A DNA stretch of 64,000 nucleotides from Pseudodesulfovibrio hydrargyri (lineage in GTDB: Bacteria > Desulfobacterota > Desulfovibrionia > Desulfovibrionales > Desulfovibrionaceae), in the NCBI RefSeq assembly GCF_001874525.1, contig NZ_LKAQ01000004.1, positions 856,805 through 920,804 on the forward strand, given 5' to 3'. Below, piece after piece: positions 53,420 through 62,550 of the stretch. Below the pieces are notes generated by a model that ran no database searches, had not been told where the DNA came from, and worked only from the letters and a program-made list of their open reading frames with translations. Position 1 is the first letter of the stretch. Each line of letters begins with the position of its first letter. The translations under genes and the position numbers were made by a program.

Positions 53420-54773
53420 CGCACCCGCACTGGTCCGGGGCGAAGGCCCCTTGTACGTGGAGTTGGCGGACGCCATCGAACGGGATATCACGGCCGGGAC
53501 GCTCGCGCCCGGCGAGCGGCTGCCCACGCACCGCGACCTGGCCGACGCGCTCCGGCTGAACGTGTCCACGGTGACGCGCGGCTACCGCGAGGCCGAGAAA
53601 CGCGGACTGGTGTCCGCCACGGTGGGGCGCGGCACTTTCGTCACCTCGGACGCGGTGACCAACTCCGCCATGGTCTCGTTCGAGCCGAGCGCGCCCGGCA
53701 TGCTCGAGCTCGGGCTCATCGCGCCGCTGGATCACCTGGACCCGGAGATATCCGAAGGGTTCAAACGGATCGCCCGGCGCAAGGACCCGTCAGCGCTGCT
53801 GCGCTATTCCGACCCGCGCGGCCAGGCCGAACACCGAAGGGCGGGCGCGCTCTGGGCCGAGAGGTACGGCGTCCCGGCCAAGGCCGAGGACATCATCGTC
53901 TGCGCCGGGTCCCAGCACGCCCTGACCTGCGCCCTGGGCGGCCTGCTCAAGCCCGGCGACCGGGTGGCCGTGGACCGGCTGACCTACCCCGGGCTCAAGA
54001 CCCTGGCCGCCATGCTCGGCCTGCGGTTGGTGTCCATCGCCATGGACGAGCACGGCATGGTCCCGGACAGCCTGGACGCGGCTTGCCGCCGCGACGAGAT
54101 CAAGGCGCTCTATCTCATGCCCGGCGTGCACAATCCCACCACCATCTCCATGCCCGAACCCCGGCGCAACGACATCGCCCGCCTGGCCGACAAACACGAC
54201 CTCATCCTCATCGAGGACGACGCCTACGACCTGACCGACCCCGGCCGCATCGAACCGGTGGGCAACCGCGTGCCGCGTCGCTCGGTGTACATCGCGGGCA
54301 TGTCCAAATCCCTGGCCGCCGGACTGCGCGTCGCCTTTGTCGTCGCTCCGCAGCCCATGCTCAAGCCCCTGGCCCAGGCCGTGCTCAACACCATCTGGAT
54401 GGCCCCGCCCCTGAACGTGGAACTGACCGCCATGTGGATCACGGACGGCACCGCCGACCGCGTGGTGGCCGCCAAACAGGCCGAGGCCGCCCGCCGGTAC
54501 ATGCTCGCCTGCGACATTCTCGACGGCCTGCGCTTCCACGGCAAACCCACCGGCTTCTTCCTCTGGCTCGAATTGCCCGAACCCTGGACCGGCCACGCCC
54601 TCGAACAAACCGCCGCCCAACAGGGCGTCAACGTCTTCGGCGCCGAGAAATTCGTGGTCGGCCAAAACCCCGCCCCCCGCGCCGCCCGCGTCTCGCTCAC
54701 CGGCACCGAATCCCTGGACCAGCTGAGGCAGGGATTGGTGACCTTACGGGAGATCTTGCGGGGACGGCCCTAG
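53409..54773 (+). CDS. MocR-type regulator (GntR HTH plus aminotransferase-like domain)
   Basis: 454 residues. The winged helix spans about residues 10-75 (GPLYVELADAIERDITAGTLAPGERLPTHRDLADALRLNVSTVTRGYREAEKRG). The rest is a type I aminotransferase fold with the PLP-lysine motif near YIAGMSKSLAAGLRVAF. Such proteins sense PLP or amino-acid-linked ligands. Divergent from the LysE-type exporter with a perfect palindrome between them. The ATG at 53409 lies inside that palindrome. Confidence 0.88.
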   Translation: MTIYAPALVRGEGPLYVELADAIERDITAGTLAPGERLPTHRDLADALRLNVSTVTRGYREAEKRGLVSATVGRGTFVTSDAVTNSAMVSFEPSAPGMLELGLIAPLDHLDPEISEGFKRIARRKDPSALLRYSDPRGQAEHRRAGALWAERYGVPAKAEDIIVCAGSQHALTCALGGLLKPGDRVAVDRLTYPGLKTLAAMLGLRLVSIAMDEHGMVPDSLDAACRRDEIKALYLMPGVHNPTTISMPEPRRNDIARLADKHDLILIEDDAYDLTDPGRIEPVGNRVPRRSVYIAGMSKSLAAGLRVAFVVAPQPMLKPLAQAVLNTIWMAPPLNVELTAMWITDGTADRVVAAKQAEAARRYMLACDILDGLRFHGKPTGFFLWLELPEPWTGHALEQTAAQQGVNVFGAEKFVVGQNPAPRAARVSLTGTESLDQLRQGLVTLREILRGRP

Positions 54774-54786
54774 GATCGCCCTTTCG

Positions 54787-55422
54787 CTACAGCGCAATCC
54801 CCACGGCTCTGCACGGCGAGGCTTCGCCGTCGGCTATTTTCAGGGGCAGGCAGCAGAATATGAAGCTCTCGGAAGGCAGGTCGCCGAGACGGGTGAGGTT
54901 TTCGACGATGGTCAGGCCGTGGTCGAAAAGGATGCGGTGCGCGGGCAGGTCATGGGAATCCACGGGATCGGGCGACGGGGTGTCGACGCCGACGCCCTTG
55001 AGGCCGAGCCCGGCCAGGAAGCGGGCGGCGGTTTGGGTCAGGGTGGGAAAATCCCGGTAATAGCGGTCGGTGTTCCAGTGTCGGTCCCAGCCGGTGTGCA
55101 GCAGGGCGAAGTCCAGGCTGTCGATGTCGGCCAGGGACGCGAGAGCGGGCTGGTCGATGAGCGGGGTGGTCAGTGCGGTCAGGTCAAGGACCGCGCCCCA
55201 GCCGGTGAAGTTGTCCGGGCCGAGTCCGTCCAGGGTGGGCGCATCGAGAAACAGGTGCGCGGCCGCGTCCACGTGCGTCCCGGCATGGGTGGTCAGGGTA
55301 AGCGCGGTCTGGGCGAAACCGTGCTTCTTGACGAAATGGGTACGGCGCACATTGGGCGTCTCGTCGCCGGGAAAGACCGGCATGCCGGTGCGGATGGTAT
55401 GGCTGAGATCGATGGTCTGCAT
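54787..55422 (-). CDS. Cyclase family protein (kynurenine formamidase-like)
   Basis: 211 residues. The metal-binding motif HAGTHVDAAAH (family HxGTHxDxPxH) is present, as are DLSHTIRTGMPVFPGDE and HDLPAHRILFDHGLTIVENL. The family includes kynurenine formamidase and other amide hydrolases; no substrate can be set. Close to dus on the same strand, with 12 bases between. Confidence 0.83.
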   Translation of the reverse strand: MQTIDLSHTIRTGMPVFPGDETPNVRRTHFVKKHGFAQTALTLTTHAGTHVDAAAHLFLDAPTLDGLGPDNFTGWGAVLDLTALTTPLIDQPALASLADIDSLDFALLHTGWDRHWNTDRYYRDFPTLTQTAARFLAGLGLKGVGVDTPSPDPVDSHDLPAHRILFDHGLTIVENLTRLGDLPSESFIFCCLPLKIADGEASPCRAVGIAL

Positions 55423-55434
55423 GGCTACCCTCCG

Positions 55435-56481
55435 TCAGATATTGTACATGTTCATGTTCGGCCGTTTGACGAGTTGCATGCCCGGTTGGACATGCTTTCG
55501 TACGGCATCCCGTATTTCATCCATGTTCCTGGCCTTGAGGAATCGGGATTGCAGGGAGTGGCCGAACAGGAAATTGGCCGCGAAATAGATGGTGAACAGC
55601 CGGTAGCGCTTGAGCGCCCGCACCGGGTCGAAGTGATGGTCCAGGGCGTCGGCCAGTTGCAGGGCGTAGTCGCGGAAGCAGGTCTCGGGCGGGGTGTAGG
55701 GTGAGGTCCACTCGGCGAACAGCCAGGGCCGGGCGATGGCCATGCGGCCCACGGAGACGCCGGCGCAGCCCGTGGTTGCGAGCATGTCGAGGCAGTCTTC
55801 CGGGGTGATGACGTCGCCGTTGCCGAGGACCGGGATGGACACCGCGTCGGCTATGGTCTTGATGTGGCCGCGGATCGCCGGGCGGGTGCGCTTGTCCGGG
55901 GCCATGCGCGGGTGGAAGACCAGGCAGTCCGCGCCCGCGTCCTCGAAGCGTTTGGCGAGCCTCACGGCGGGTTCGATGTCCGGGGTCCAGCCGGTGCGGA
56001 ACTTGATGAACAGGGGGATGGAGATGGCCCCGCGTACCCCCTCGACCACGCGCAGGGCCTGGTCCGGGTCCTTGAGCAGGGCCGCGCCCGCGTTCTTCTT
56101 GACGATGCCGGAGACCGAGCAGCCCATGTTGATGTCGAAGCCGAAGAAGCCGCAGTCCTGCACGCGCCGGGCGGCCGGAATCATCTGCTCCGGGGTGGCC
56201 CCGGCCACCTGGCAGACCAGGCGGGGAAGCTCGGCCTCGCGCCAGCGGAAGACCGGCGAGACCAGCGGGCTCTCGGTGGGCACGCTCTTGGCCCCGCACA
56301 TCTCGGTGAACGTCAGCCCGCACCCGCCGTACCCGTCGAGCACCTCGCGAAAGGCCACGTTGCCGAGCCCGGCCAGGGGCGCGAGCCAGAGGCGGTTGGC
56401 CACGGTCTTGGAGCCGATGGTCAGCGGTTGATTGAGGCGTTCGGCCAGTTTCTGTCTGCGGTTTTCGTCGAGCGGTTGCAT
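55435..56481 (-). CDS. tRNA-dihydrouridine synthase
   Basis: 348 residues of the flavin-dependent Dus family, which reduces uridines in tRNA. The barrel starts LWLAPLAGLGNVAFREVL; FDINMGCSVSGIVKKNAGAALLKDP carries the catalytic cysteine, and FRTGWTPD and VLGNGDVITPEDCLDML bind flavin. The pattern is DusB-like but the subclass is uncertain. ATG 56481 is chosen because the family fold begins soon after; a TTG at 56517 is an alternative. Confidence 0.85.
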   Translation of the reverse strand: MQPLDENRRQKLAERLNQPLTIGSKTVANRLWLAPLAGLGNVAFREVLDGYGGCGLTFTEMCGAKSVPTESPLVSPVFRWREAELPRLVCQVAGATPEQMIPAARRVQDCGFFGFDINMGCSVSGIVKKNAGAALLKDPDQALRVVEGVRGAISIPLFIKFRTGWTPDIEPAVRLAKRFEDAGADCLVFHPRMAPDKRTRPAIRGHIKTIADAVSIPVLGNGDVITPEDCLDMLATTGCAGVSVGRMAIARPWLFAEWTSPYTPPETCFRDYALQLADALDHHFDPVRALKRYRLFTIYFAANFLFGHSLQSRFLKARNMDEIRDAVRKHVQPGMQLVKRPNMNMYNI

Positions 56482-56737
56482 CACGGCCGAATCTGCCCGG
56501 ATTTGAATCCCTGTCAAGTTGCTTTTTTATACCTCTCGGCTGTTTTCCCCTGACATTCTTCAACGAAACCGGTGTTTGCGGAAAACCGGTGGTACGGTTT
56601 GCGCACCCGGCCCGGAGGTCTTGCACGCGGCCCGGGAGCGGCGGCGAACGGTTCGCCCGCCCGCTCCCGGACACCCGCCCGGCGGACGCAGCTCGGATAC
56701 CCGGCATGTCACAACCGCAACGGACAAGGAGAAACCG

Positions 56738-57571
56738 ATGTCCACGACTGTCAGCAATGCCTTTGTCTCCCAGTACGTCGAGATGGTCCATCAGGCCTAT
56801 CAGGCCCAGGGCTCCAAGATGCGCCAGACCGTCCGCCTGCAGACCGAGGTGGAGGGTGCCAAGTGCGTCTTCCAGAAGGTCGGCAAGGGCGCGGCCGGGA
56901 AAAAGACCCGCCACGGCAACGTGCCGCTCATGAACCTCAACCATTCCAACGTGTCCTGCACCCTGTCCGACTGGTACGCCGCCGAGTACATCGACAAGCT
57001 CGACGAGCTCAAGGACAAGAGCGACGAGAAGCAGGTGGCCGCCAACGCCGGCGCCTGGGCGCTCGGCCGCAAGATCGACGAGTTGATCATCACCAAGCTC
57101 GAAGGGGCCACCAACGTGGTCGCCGAGGCGGCCACAGGCCTGACCAAGGACAAGATCCTCCAGGCCTTCGGCACGCTGAACGCCAACGACGTGCCCGACG
57201 ACGGCCACCGCTTCGCCGTGGTCGGCCCGCACCAGTGGAACGAGCTGCTGAACATCCAGGAGTTCAAGTCCAGCGACTACGCGGGCGAGCAGTACGCCTG
57301 GCTCAAGGGCACCGAGTCCCGCACCTGGCTGGGCATCACCTGGATGTTCCACACCGGCCTGCCGCTCGACGAGGCGGGCATGCGCAAGTGCTACATCTAC
57401 CACCGCAACGCCGCGGGCCTGGCCGAGGGCCAGAAGGTCCAGGCCTTCGTGGACTGGGTGCCGGAAAAGGCCGCCCACCTGGTGGACCACATGCTCTCGG
57501 CCGGGGCCTGCCTCATCGATCCGGACGGCGTGGTCCAGATCCAGTGCGACGACGACGCGGCCATCGTCTAG
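56738..57571 (+). CDS. Phage major capsid-like protein (orphan)
   Basis: 277 residues. The start [36 protein letters not shown] and [29 protein letters not shown] match, from memory of the family, major capsid proteins of T7/podovirus-like and related phages. The rest is a normal capsid length. No terminase, portal, protease or tail genes lie in the window. The ATG at 56738 has ACAAGGAGA upstream. It could be a prophage remnant, a gene transfer agent part elsewhere in the genome, or a recruited shell protein. The call rests on pattern resemblance, not a search. Confidence 0.6.
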   Translation: MSTTVSNAFVSQYVEMVHQAYQAQGSKMRQTVRLQTEVEGAKCVFQKVGKGAAGKKTRHGNVPLMNLNHSNVSCTLSDWYAAEYIDKLDELKDKSDEKQVAANAGAWALGRKIDELIITKLEGATNVVAEAATGLTKDKILQAFGTLNANDVPDDGHRFAVVGPHQWNELLNIQEFKSSDYAGEQYAWLKGTESRTWLGITWMFHTGLPLDEAGMRKCYIYHRNAAGLAEGQKVQAFVDWVPEKAAHLVDHMLSAGACLIDPDGVVQIQCDDDAAIV

Positions 57572-57614
57572 GACCGCAATCGACCACAACCAACCGCAAA
57601 AGGAGATACCAACC

Positions 57615-57860
57615 ATGGCATACACCAGCGAAGACATGCGGCTCATGGGCGGCGTGCCCGGCCAGCAGCTGTTCATCTACCGCTCCGAGGACGACGCGGC
57701 CACCGTGGCCGGGCCGGGCTACTTCGACCAGGCGGCCGAGGACTACAACCTGGAGACCGGCGACATCGTCATCGCCTGCACCGGCGCGAACATGGCTTCC
57801 GCCATCGACCTGATGGTCGCGGCCAACACGGACGGCGCGGTCACCGTGATCACCGCCTAA
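57615..57860 (+). CDS. Small phage-type companion of the capsid gene (81 aa)
   Basis: An acidic 81-residue protein with the pattern [46 protein letters not shown]. Small genes directly after capsid genes often encode decoration or head-completion proteins, so that is the inferred role. AAAAGGAGATACC precedes the ATG and the gap after the capsid stop is 43 bases. Confidence 0.55.
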   Translation: MAYTSEDMRLMGGVPGQQLFIYRSEDDAATVAGPGYFDQAAEDYNLETGDIVIACTGANMASAIDLMVAANTDGAVTVITA

Positions 57861-57905
57861 CGGACAAACAGAGGAGATTGACGTTGGGGGCACTTCCCCC
57901 TCTAT

Positions 57906-57930
57906 GGGCCTCCTTCGGGAGGCCCTTTCT
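57906..57930 (+). terminator. Rho-independent terminator after the capsid pair
   Basis: GGGCCTCC-TTCG-GGAGGCCC is a perfect 8-bp stem with a stable TTCG loop, followed by TTTCT. It ends the capsid unit and separates it from the next gene. Confidence 0.9.
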
Positions 57931-57960
57931 CAAGAAAACAGCCTAGAAAGGAAAATCGAT

Positions 57961-58590
57961 ATGAACGACCTGTTGAAAAGCGATGCGTTTACTCGTACAA
58001 GAATGGATACGTTTACCGGCGCCCCCCGCCGACAGTGGCTCGAATACGCGGACGGCGTAATGGAGCCGGTCCGCAAGGAGGGCCGCCTGAGCAAAAAGTT
58101 TCACGGTAACAAGCGCTCCTTGGACTGGTGGACCGTGGAAAAACCGCTCGACTGGAACCCCACCGAGGAGGGGAGAAAGGTCTCACTGAATCATGCCTAC
58201 GGTCAACCGGAGAGGGGCACAGACAAGCAGGCCAACGCGCCGAAGAATCGGCCTGTTTCTACCGGGCCCCAGCCCGCTGACCCGCCCCGCACTCTGCTCG
58301 CTATGGGAGGGCAGGCTGCTGAGAAAACTGGGGAAAAATCTGGGGCTGGAAAGGACGAGCAGAAGAACTCTTCTGATACGCCTCAAGAGAATGATCGGGA
58401 AAAATCATGGGCATATGAACACCTGGTACCACCGTTGTGGAAGCCCAAGGGGGACCCGAAGCGCGATCAGGCCGAAAAATTATTGAAGAACAAACTGGAA
58501 GGGTTCGCGCACGGATTTTTGGATTTGCCAGACCCCATTGTGTCTCCGATAAGGAAATGGGGAGAAATACGAAAAGGAAAAGAGGAATAA
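57961..58590 (+). CDS. Hypothetical low-GC protein (209 aa) in the capsid island
   Basis: No family recognised. The N-terminal 85 residues are mixed (RQWLEYADGVMEPV, KRSLDWWTVEKPLDWNP); about 85-150 is low-complexity, polar and probably disordered; the C-terminus is lysine-rich helix (RDQAEKLLKNKLEGFAHGF). The GC content and codon choice are visibly lower than in the neighbours (TTA, AAA codons), suggesting transfer. The ATG at 57961 has AAAGGA upstream and follows the terminator, so it needs its own promoter. Possibly a cargo or scaffolding-like protein, but that is speculation. Confidence 0.55.
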   Translation: MNDLLKSDAFTRTRMDTFTGAPRRQWLEYADGVMEPVRKEGRLSKKFHGNKRSLDWWTVEKPLDWNPTEEGRKVSLNHAYGQPERGTDKQANAPKNRPVSTGPQPADPPRTLLAMGGQAAEKTGEKSGAGKDEQKNSSDTPQENDREKSWAYEHLVPPLWKPKGDPKRDQAEKLLKNKLEGFAHGFLDLPDPIVSPIRKWGEIRKGKEE

Positions 58591-58638
58591 GGAACGAGTG
58601 CGGTGCCGGAAGGCTCCGTGCTCCCCGTAGGGACACCC

Positions 58639-59346
58639 ATGTACAAAATAATCCTGGATATCTGCGCGGTTGTCATCCTCGCTCTGTTCTCGAATCATGT
58701 TCGCGAAACCGTGGTGCAAGGGCAAAATCTTGTTTTTGCCGTTGGTTATACGGCGTTACTCTCGCTGGAGCTCCCCCTGTGCTTTTTGTATTTTCGGACG
58801 AAGCGGGCAGTCTTCGGTAAGGCGCTCGGTTGGCTGCTCGCCCTTCATATCCTCTATCCGGCGTATCTGACCGTGTCCTTGGCCGTTGTTGCGCCGGAAT
58901 CGCTCTCAACCCCGTATGGCGCGGGCATGCTCCTCTTCGTGCTCGTCGTATTCGCCGATGCGGCGAGCCTTATCCGGCAGAGCCGCGGCGTGGCGGTCGC
59001 CGCCGATGGGTGGACATGGTATTGCGTGTTGTTTCTTCTGACCTACACGCCGCTGGCCTACCTGACCGCCTTCACGTCGCATGATGCAACCGGGCTGGCC
59101 AACGACTATACCTGGCTCCTCTATTTCGTTCTCGCCGTGTTCCTGGCCTCCATGTTGCGGGACAAGGCGCTCGCTATTGTCGCTCCCGCCACCGCGCTTT
59201 TTTCGGCAGTGTATTTGGCGACGCATTTCCTCGGGGCTCCCTACCGGGGCCGCTTTGTTCCCGTGCTTTTGACGGCGCACGGCGCGTATGTCGCTTTGTT
59301 CGCCGTCGTTTGGCTCGCCAAGCGGAGGATGGAAAGGGGTGATTGA
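58639..59346 (+). CDS. Multi-pass membrane protein in the capsid island (235 aa)
   Basis: About seven hydrophobic helices and no charged domain (starts YKIILDICAVVILALFSNHV, ends VALFAVVWLAKRRMERGD). No family recognised. Like its neighbour it has lower GC than the rest. The ATG at 58639 is used; a GTG at 58603 is also in frame. It is 48 bases after the previous gene, and a terminator follows, so the two form a unit. Confidence 0.6.
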   Translation: MYKIILDICAVVILALFSNHVRETVVQGQNLVFAVGYTALLSLELPLCFLYFRTKRAVFGKALGWLLALHILYPAYLTVSLAVVAPESLSTPYGAGMLLFVLVVFADAASLIRQSRGVAVAADGWTWYCVLFLLTYTPLAYLTAFTSHDATGLANDYTWLLYFVLAVFLASMLRDKALAIVAPATALFSAVYLATHFLGAPYRGRFVPVLLTAHGAYVALFAVVWLAKRRMERGD

Positions 59347-59419
59347 TCACGCCTCTTATCGAGAATCAAATGGGGGATACTTGGTGGATAAGACCCGGAA
59401 AGTCCGGTGACATGAATCA

Positions 59420-59451
59420 GTGGAGTTGCCTCAGGGCAGCTCCACATTTTT
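59420..59451 (+). terminator. Rho-independent terminator
   Basis: GTGGAGTTGCC pairs with GGCAGCTCCAC (one wobble) and is followed by ATTTTT. It ends the membrane-protein gene. Confidence 0.85.
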
Positions 59452-59464
59452 GTCGTGCCGGTCC

Positions 59465-60295
59465 TCAGAACGCCAGCTTCATGCCCGAGCCAACCTCCCT
59501 AACCGGGCACTTGGCGGCCAGACTGATCTTGGCGGCCAGGTCCGTGCAGTGGCAGCACCACAGCCCCTCCAGGTCAAGCGCGGCCAGGTAGTCCGCCGTG
59601 GGGTCGAGCCGCTCGGGCTGGGCTTTTTGCAGATGGAATCCGCCGAGCACCGCGCGGACGTTGTCCACGCCCGTCACCCGCTTCGCCTGCTCCACGGTGT
59701 TGCAGATGCCCGCGTGGGCGCAGCCCGCGATGACCACCAGCCCCGTGTCCGAGACGTAGGCGAGCGCCGTGTCGTCCGGGATGTCGTCCGGCACGAACGC
59801 GCCGTCCTCCAGCCGCTCGCCCAGGGGCGCTGGCTTCTCGAAATCCGTGACCCGCTCGATTTCACCGAGTGCCACCAGGGAGTCGGTCAGCCAGACGGGC
59901 TCGGCCGTGAGCTTCAGGTCGAAATAGCTGGCCAGCTTGTCCTCGGCCACCAGCGAGCCGAACTCCGGGATGCCACGGTGCCGCTTGGCGCCCAGCGCCT
60001 TGGGGTGGGCGATCAGTCCGGCCCGGGTGCGGTCCGGGCGGGGCGTCATGTCGTAGTAGCGCAGCAGCATGCCCAGCCCCCAGGTGTGGTCCGAGTGGCC
60101 GTGGGACAGGGCGATCCAGTCCAGGTGGTCCATGTCCGCGCCCAGGCACCGGGCGTTGGCCAGGAACGCGTCCGAATAGCCGGTGTCGAACAGCACGCGC
60201 TTTCCGTCCGTTTCGATGAGCATGGACAGCCCGGCCTCGGCCAGGAGCCGGGTGCCCACCAGGGCGTTGTTGTCTATCAGAAAGGTTAGTTCCAT
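59465..60295 (-). CDS. Metallo-beta-lactamase fold hydrolase
   Basis: 276 residues. The metal motif LSHGHSDHTWGL and further ligands (AGCAHAGI, HCTDLAAK) are kept. The sequence pattern is like the MBL family with pterin-related synthase members, but the substrate is unknown. It ends near the terminator of the convergent membrane gene. Confidence 0.85.
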   Translation of the reverse strand: MELTFLIDNNALVGTRLLAEAGLSMLIETDGKRVLFDTGYSDAFLANARCLGADMDHLDWIALSHGHSDHTWGLGMLLRYYDMTPRPDRTRAGLIAHPKALGAKRHRGIPEFGSLVAEDKLASYFDLKLTAEPVWLTDSLVALGEIERVTDFEKPAPLGERLEDGAFVPDDIPDDTALAYVSDTGLVVIAGCAHAGICNTVEQAKRVTGVDNVRAVLGGFHLQKAQPERLDPTADYLAALDLEGLWCCHCTDLAAKISLAAKCPVREVGSGMKLAF

Positions 60296-60356
60296 CAGGG
60301 GCCTCCGGGGTTGCGGTCTACTGGCGGGACAGGAGAAAAGAGTCTATGCTCAACGC

Positions 60357-60878
60357 ATGCGCCGCCGCAACCCCCTTTTTCTCCGCGCTTTTTTCGTGGC
60401 CTGCATGCTCACCTGCGTCTGCCTCCCGCCCGCTCACGCCGGGGCCGACGGCCCGGACGCCCGTTTCCTGCGCGCCCTGGACGGCGATTCCCTGCGCGTG
60501 GACCACATGGGCGAGGTCCTGGAAATCCGGCTCATCGGCGTGGACGCCCCGGAATACAAGCAGGAATACAGCCGCAAGGCCAGGGACTTCTCCCAACGTT
60601 TCTGCCGGGGCGAAACCCTGCGCCTGGAGTTCGACAAGGAGCGCCGCGACCGCTACGGCCGCACCCTGGCCTACGTCTATGCGGACGGCCGCATGCTCAA
60701 CGAGGCGCTGGTTCGCGCCGGGCTGGCCGTCCCCATCCGGATCAAGCCGAACACCCGGTATTACAACCGGTTCAAAGAGGCGGAAGAGGAGGCGCGCCGG
60801 GAAAGGCGCGGATTCTGGATCAAGGGCGGCCTGGACATGACCCCGGGCCAGTGGCGGCGGACCCACCGCCGGAAGTAG
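60357..60878 (+). CDS. Thermonuclease (SNase) family secreted nuclease
   Basis: 173 residues. A signal peptide ending at AHA (about residue 28) precedes one SNase domain with RALDGDSLRV, IRLIGVDAPEY and RYGRTLAYVYADGRMLNEALVRAGLA, holding the arginine and glutamate/aspartate catalytic pattern. Predicted to cut DNA or RNA in the periplasm or outside the cell. The ATG at 60357 has the only reasonable start. Confidence 0.85.
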   Translation: MRRRNPLFLRAFFVACMLTCVCLPPAHAGADGPDARFLRALDGDSLRVDHMGEVLEIRLIGVDAPEYKQEYSRKARDFSQRFCRGETLRLEFDKERRDRYGRTLAYVYADGRMLNEALVRAGLAVPIRIKPNTRYYNRFKEAEEEARRERRGFWIKGGLDMTPGQWRRTHRRK

Positions 60879-61670
60879 CTATTCGAAGGCGGCGGTCAGG
60901 ACGTCGGCCATCTCGCGGATCACGCCGTGGCCGCCCGTGGCGTCGGTCACGTAGTCGGCCATGGCCAGGATGGACGGGTGGGCGTCGGCGGGCGCGGCCT
61001 TGAACCCGGCCAGCCCCATGGCCGTGGCGTCGTTGATGTCGTTGCCGATGAACAGGATGTCGCCCACGGAAATCTGGTATTTCTCGGCCAGCCGGAGCAG
61101 GGCCGAGCCCTTGTCGCGGATGCCGTGCAGCGCCTCCAGCCCGATCTTGTCGGCTCGCGCCTTGACCACCGGGTTGGCCTCGGTGGACAGGATGATCTGC
61201 CGGATGCCCAGCCGCTGGATAAGCCCCACGCCCAGCCCGTCGCTGCGGTTGGCCAGGACCGACTCGCGCCCGTCCTGGTCGGTCAGGACCATGTTGTCCG
61301 TCATCACCCCGTCAAAGTCGTAGACCACCAGCCGAATGCGCTTCGCGCCCGGCAGCCCGCGCCCGGACAGGGCCAGCATCTCGCCGTCCGGCCCCAGGTA
61401 CAGCGGCGCGTCGCCCATCAGCTTCTCGGCCCGGCCCCCGCCGTTGTCCAATATGGCGTCCACGGCCCGGTCCACGTCCGGCACCTCGAGAGTGACGATC
61501 ACGCACCCACCGGACGTGGTGCCCGGCCCTTCCACCAGGCGCAGCGACTGGCCGTACGGACCGACCAGCAAGCCGTCCCAGGCCAGGTCGAAACCCAGCG
61601 CCCGCTTGTAGAAACGCGCGGATTTGTCGATGTTCCGAACCAATATGGTGACAGGCGGAAATGTGGCCAT
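60879..61670 (-). CDS. Fusion of a VOC/glyoxalase-like domain and a KdsC-like HAD phosphatase
   Basis: 263 residues. The N-terminal half (about 1-115) is a VOC domain (FPPVTILVRNIDKSARFYKRALGFDLAWDG). The C-terminal half (about 118-263) is a HAD phosphatase of the KdsC type (KRIRLVVYDFDGVMTDNMVL, IILSTEANPVVKARADKI, GNDINDATAMGLAGF). Both halves look complete. The start is ATG 61670 with AGGAG upstream. No sugar nucleotide genes are nearby. The fused pair suggests the same small-molecule pathway, unknown. Confidence 0.78.
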   Translation of the reverse strand: MATFPPVTILVRNIDKSARFYKRALGFDLAWDGLLVGPYGQSLRLVEGPGTTSGGCVIVTLEVPDVDRAVDAILDNGGGRAEKLMGDAPLYLGPDGEMLALSGRGLPGAKRIRLVVYDFDGVMTDNMVLTDQDGRESVLANRSDGLGVGLIQRLGIRQIILSTEANPVVKARADKIGLEALHGIRDKGSALLRLAEKYQISVGDILFIGNDINDATAMGLAGFKAAPADAHPSILAMADYVTDATGGHGVIREMADVLTAAFE

Positions 61671-61744
61671 CTCGACTCCTTGACTGCTCGGTTTGCCGTG
61701 TAACCTACCCTGCCCGGCCCCACCGCGCAACATTGGGAGGAAAG

Positions 61745-61865
61745 ATGCCTCCGGCGGCTGGGGCGCGGACTGACGGCTTGTTTTGCGGGGGTTGGGATGG
61801 GTCCGGCTAGAATGGTGTCCCGAAGTGTTCGCGCCGGGCGTCCATGGGGTTCGGAGAGCCGCCGA
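61745..61865. repeat. Fragments of repeat modules A and B
   Basis: A short start of module A (ATGCCTCCGGCGGCTGGGGCG, 61745-61765) and, at 61817-61840, half of the module B palindrome (GTCCCGAAGTGTTCGCGCCG) without its partner arm. Confidence 0.7.
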
Positions 61866-61876
61866 AGACTCCTCTC

Positions 61877-62524
61877 TCACCCCTCCATGTCGAGCAGGAC
61901 GATGTCGTTGCCATCCATGCGGATGTCGCCGTTGTCGGCCATTTTGCGCAGGGTGCGGGACAGCGCTTCGGGGGTGATGCCGATGATCTTGGCGAGTTCG
62001 CGTTGGGAGAGGTCGAGGGTGACGCGGCCGTTTTGGTGTCGGCTCTCAAAGTAGGCCATGAGCCGGGAGGGGACCTGTTTGAGGGACAGGGAGTCGATCA
62101 TGTCCATGGCGTCCTTGAGCCGCCGGGACATGACCCGCATCATGGTCAGGAGGATGGAAGGGTCTTCGCGGACCAAGCGTTCGTATTCCCGGGGCGGGAT
62201 GAACAGGATGCGGCTGTCTTCGAGCGCGCCGAGGTTGGCGGGCAGTTTGCCGTCCGAAAAGGTGGAGCACAGGCAGAACGGCTCGCCGGGCCCGAACACG
62301 AAGATGGTCTGTTCCTTGCCGTCCTCGGCCAGGCGGAAGAGCTTGACCTGTCCGGTCAGGAGCACGTGCAGCCCCTGGGACGAGTTGTCCTCGCTGAAGA
62401 ACATGGATTTCTTGGGAAAACGCAGGACCTCGGCGTGCGAGGCGATGCGGTCGAGCTGGGCGTCGTCGAGCCGTTCGAAGATGGGAAAGGCGCTGATTTC
62501 GTTCTTGAGATCGATGGGCTGCAT
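61877..62524 (-). CDS. Crp/Fnr family regulator (HcpR-like candidate)
   Basis: 215 residues. A cyclic-nucleotide-binding-like domain (about 10-130) is followed by a winged helix (about 160-205; DLSQRELAKIIGITPEALSRTLRKM). The recognition helix has the E--SR pattern used by FNR to read TTGAT. There is no N-terminal cysteine cluster as in FNR itself, so it does not sense oxygen in that way; FCLC at mid-protein is present. A perfect TTGAT box lies 27 bases before its start, so it probably regulates itself and the divergent genes, and perhaps hcp. Confidence 0.85.
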   Translation of the reverse strand: MQPIDLKNEISAFPIFERLDDAQLDRIASHAEVLRFPKKSMFFSEDNSSQGLHVLLTGQVKLFRLAEDGKEQTIFVFGPGEPFCLCSTFSDGKLPANLGALEDSRILFIPPREYERLVREDPSILLTMMRVMSRRLKDAMDMIDSLSLKQVPSRLMAYFESRHQNGRVTLDLSQRELAKIIGITPEALSRTLRKMADNGDIRMDGNDIVLLDMEG

Positions 62525-62550
62525 GAAAATCCCCGAAAAAGTGCTGCAAG

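Noticed and set aside
56738..57860. Calling the capsid region a prophage
   Set aside because: No integrase, terminase, portal, tail or lysis gene and no flanking att-like repeat was seen, so only an isolated cassette can be claimed.
57904..57960. Earlier start for the 209-aa gene at 57904
   Set aside because: That ATG lies within the terminator hairpin and has no ribosome binding site; the ATG at 57961 has one.
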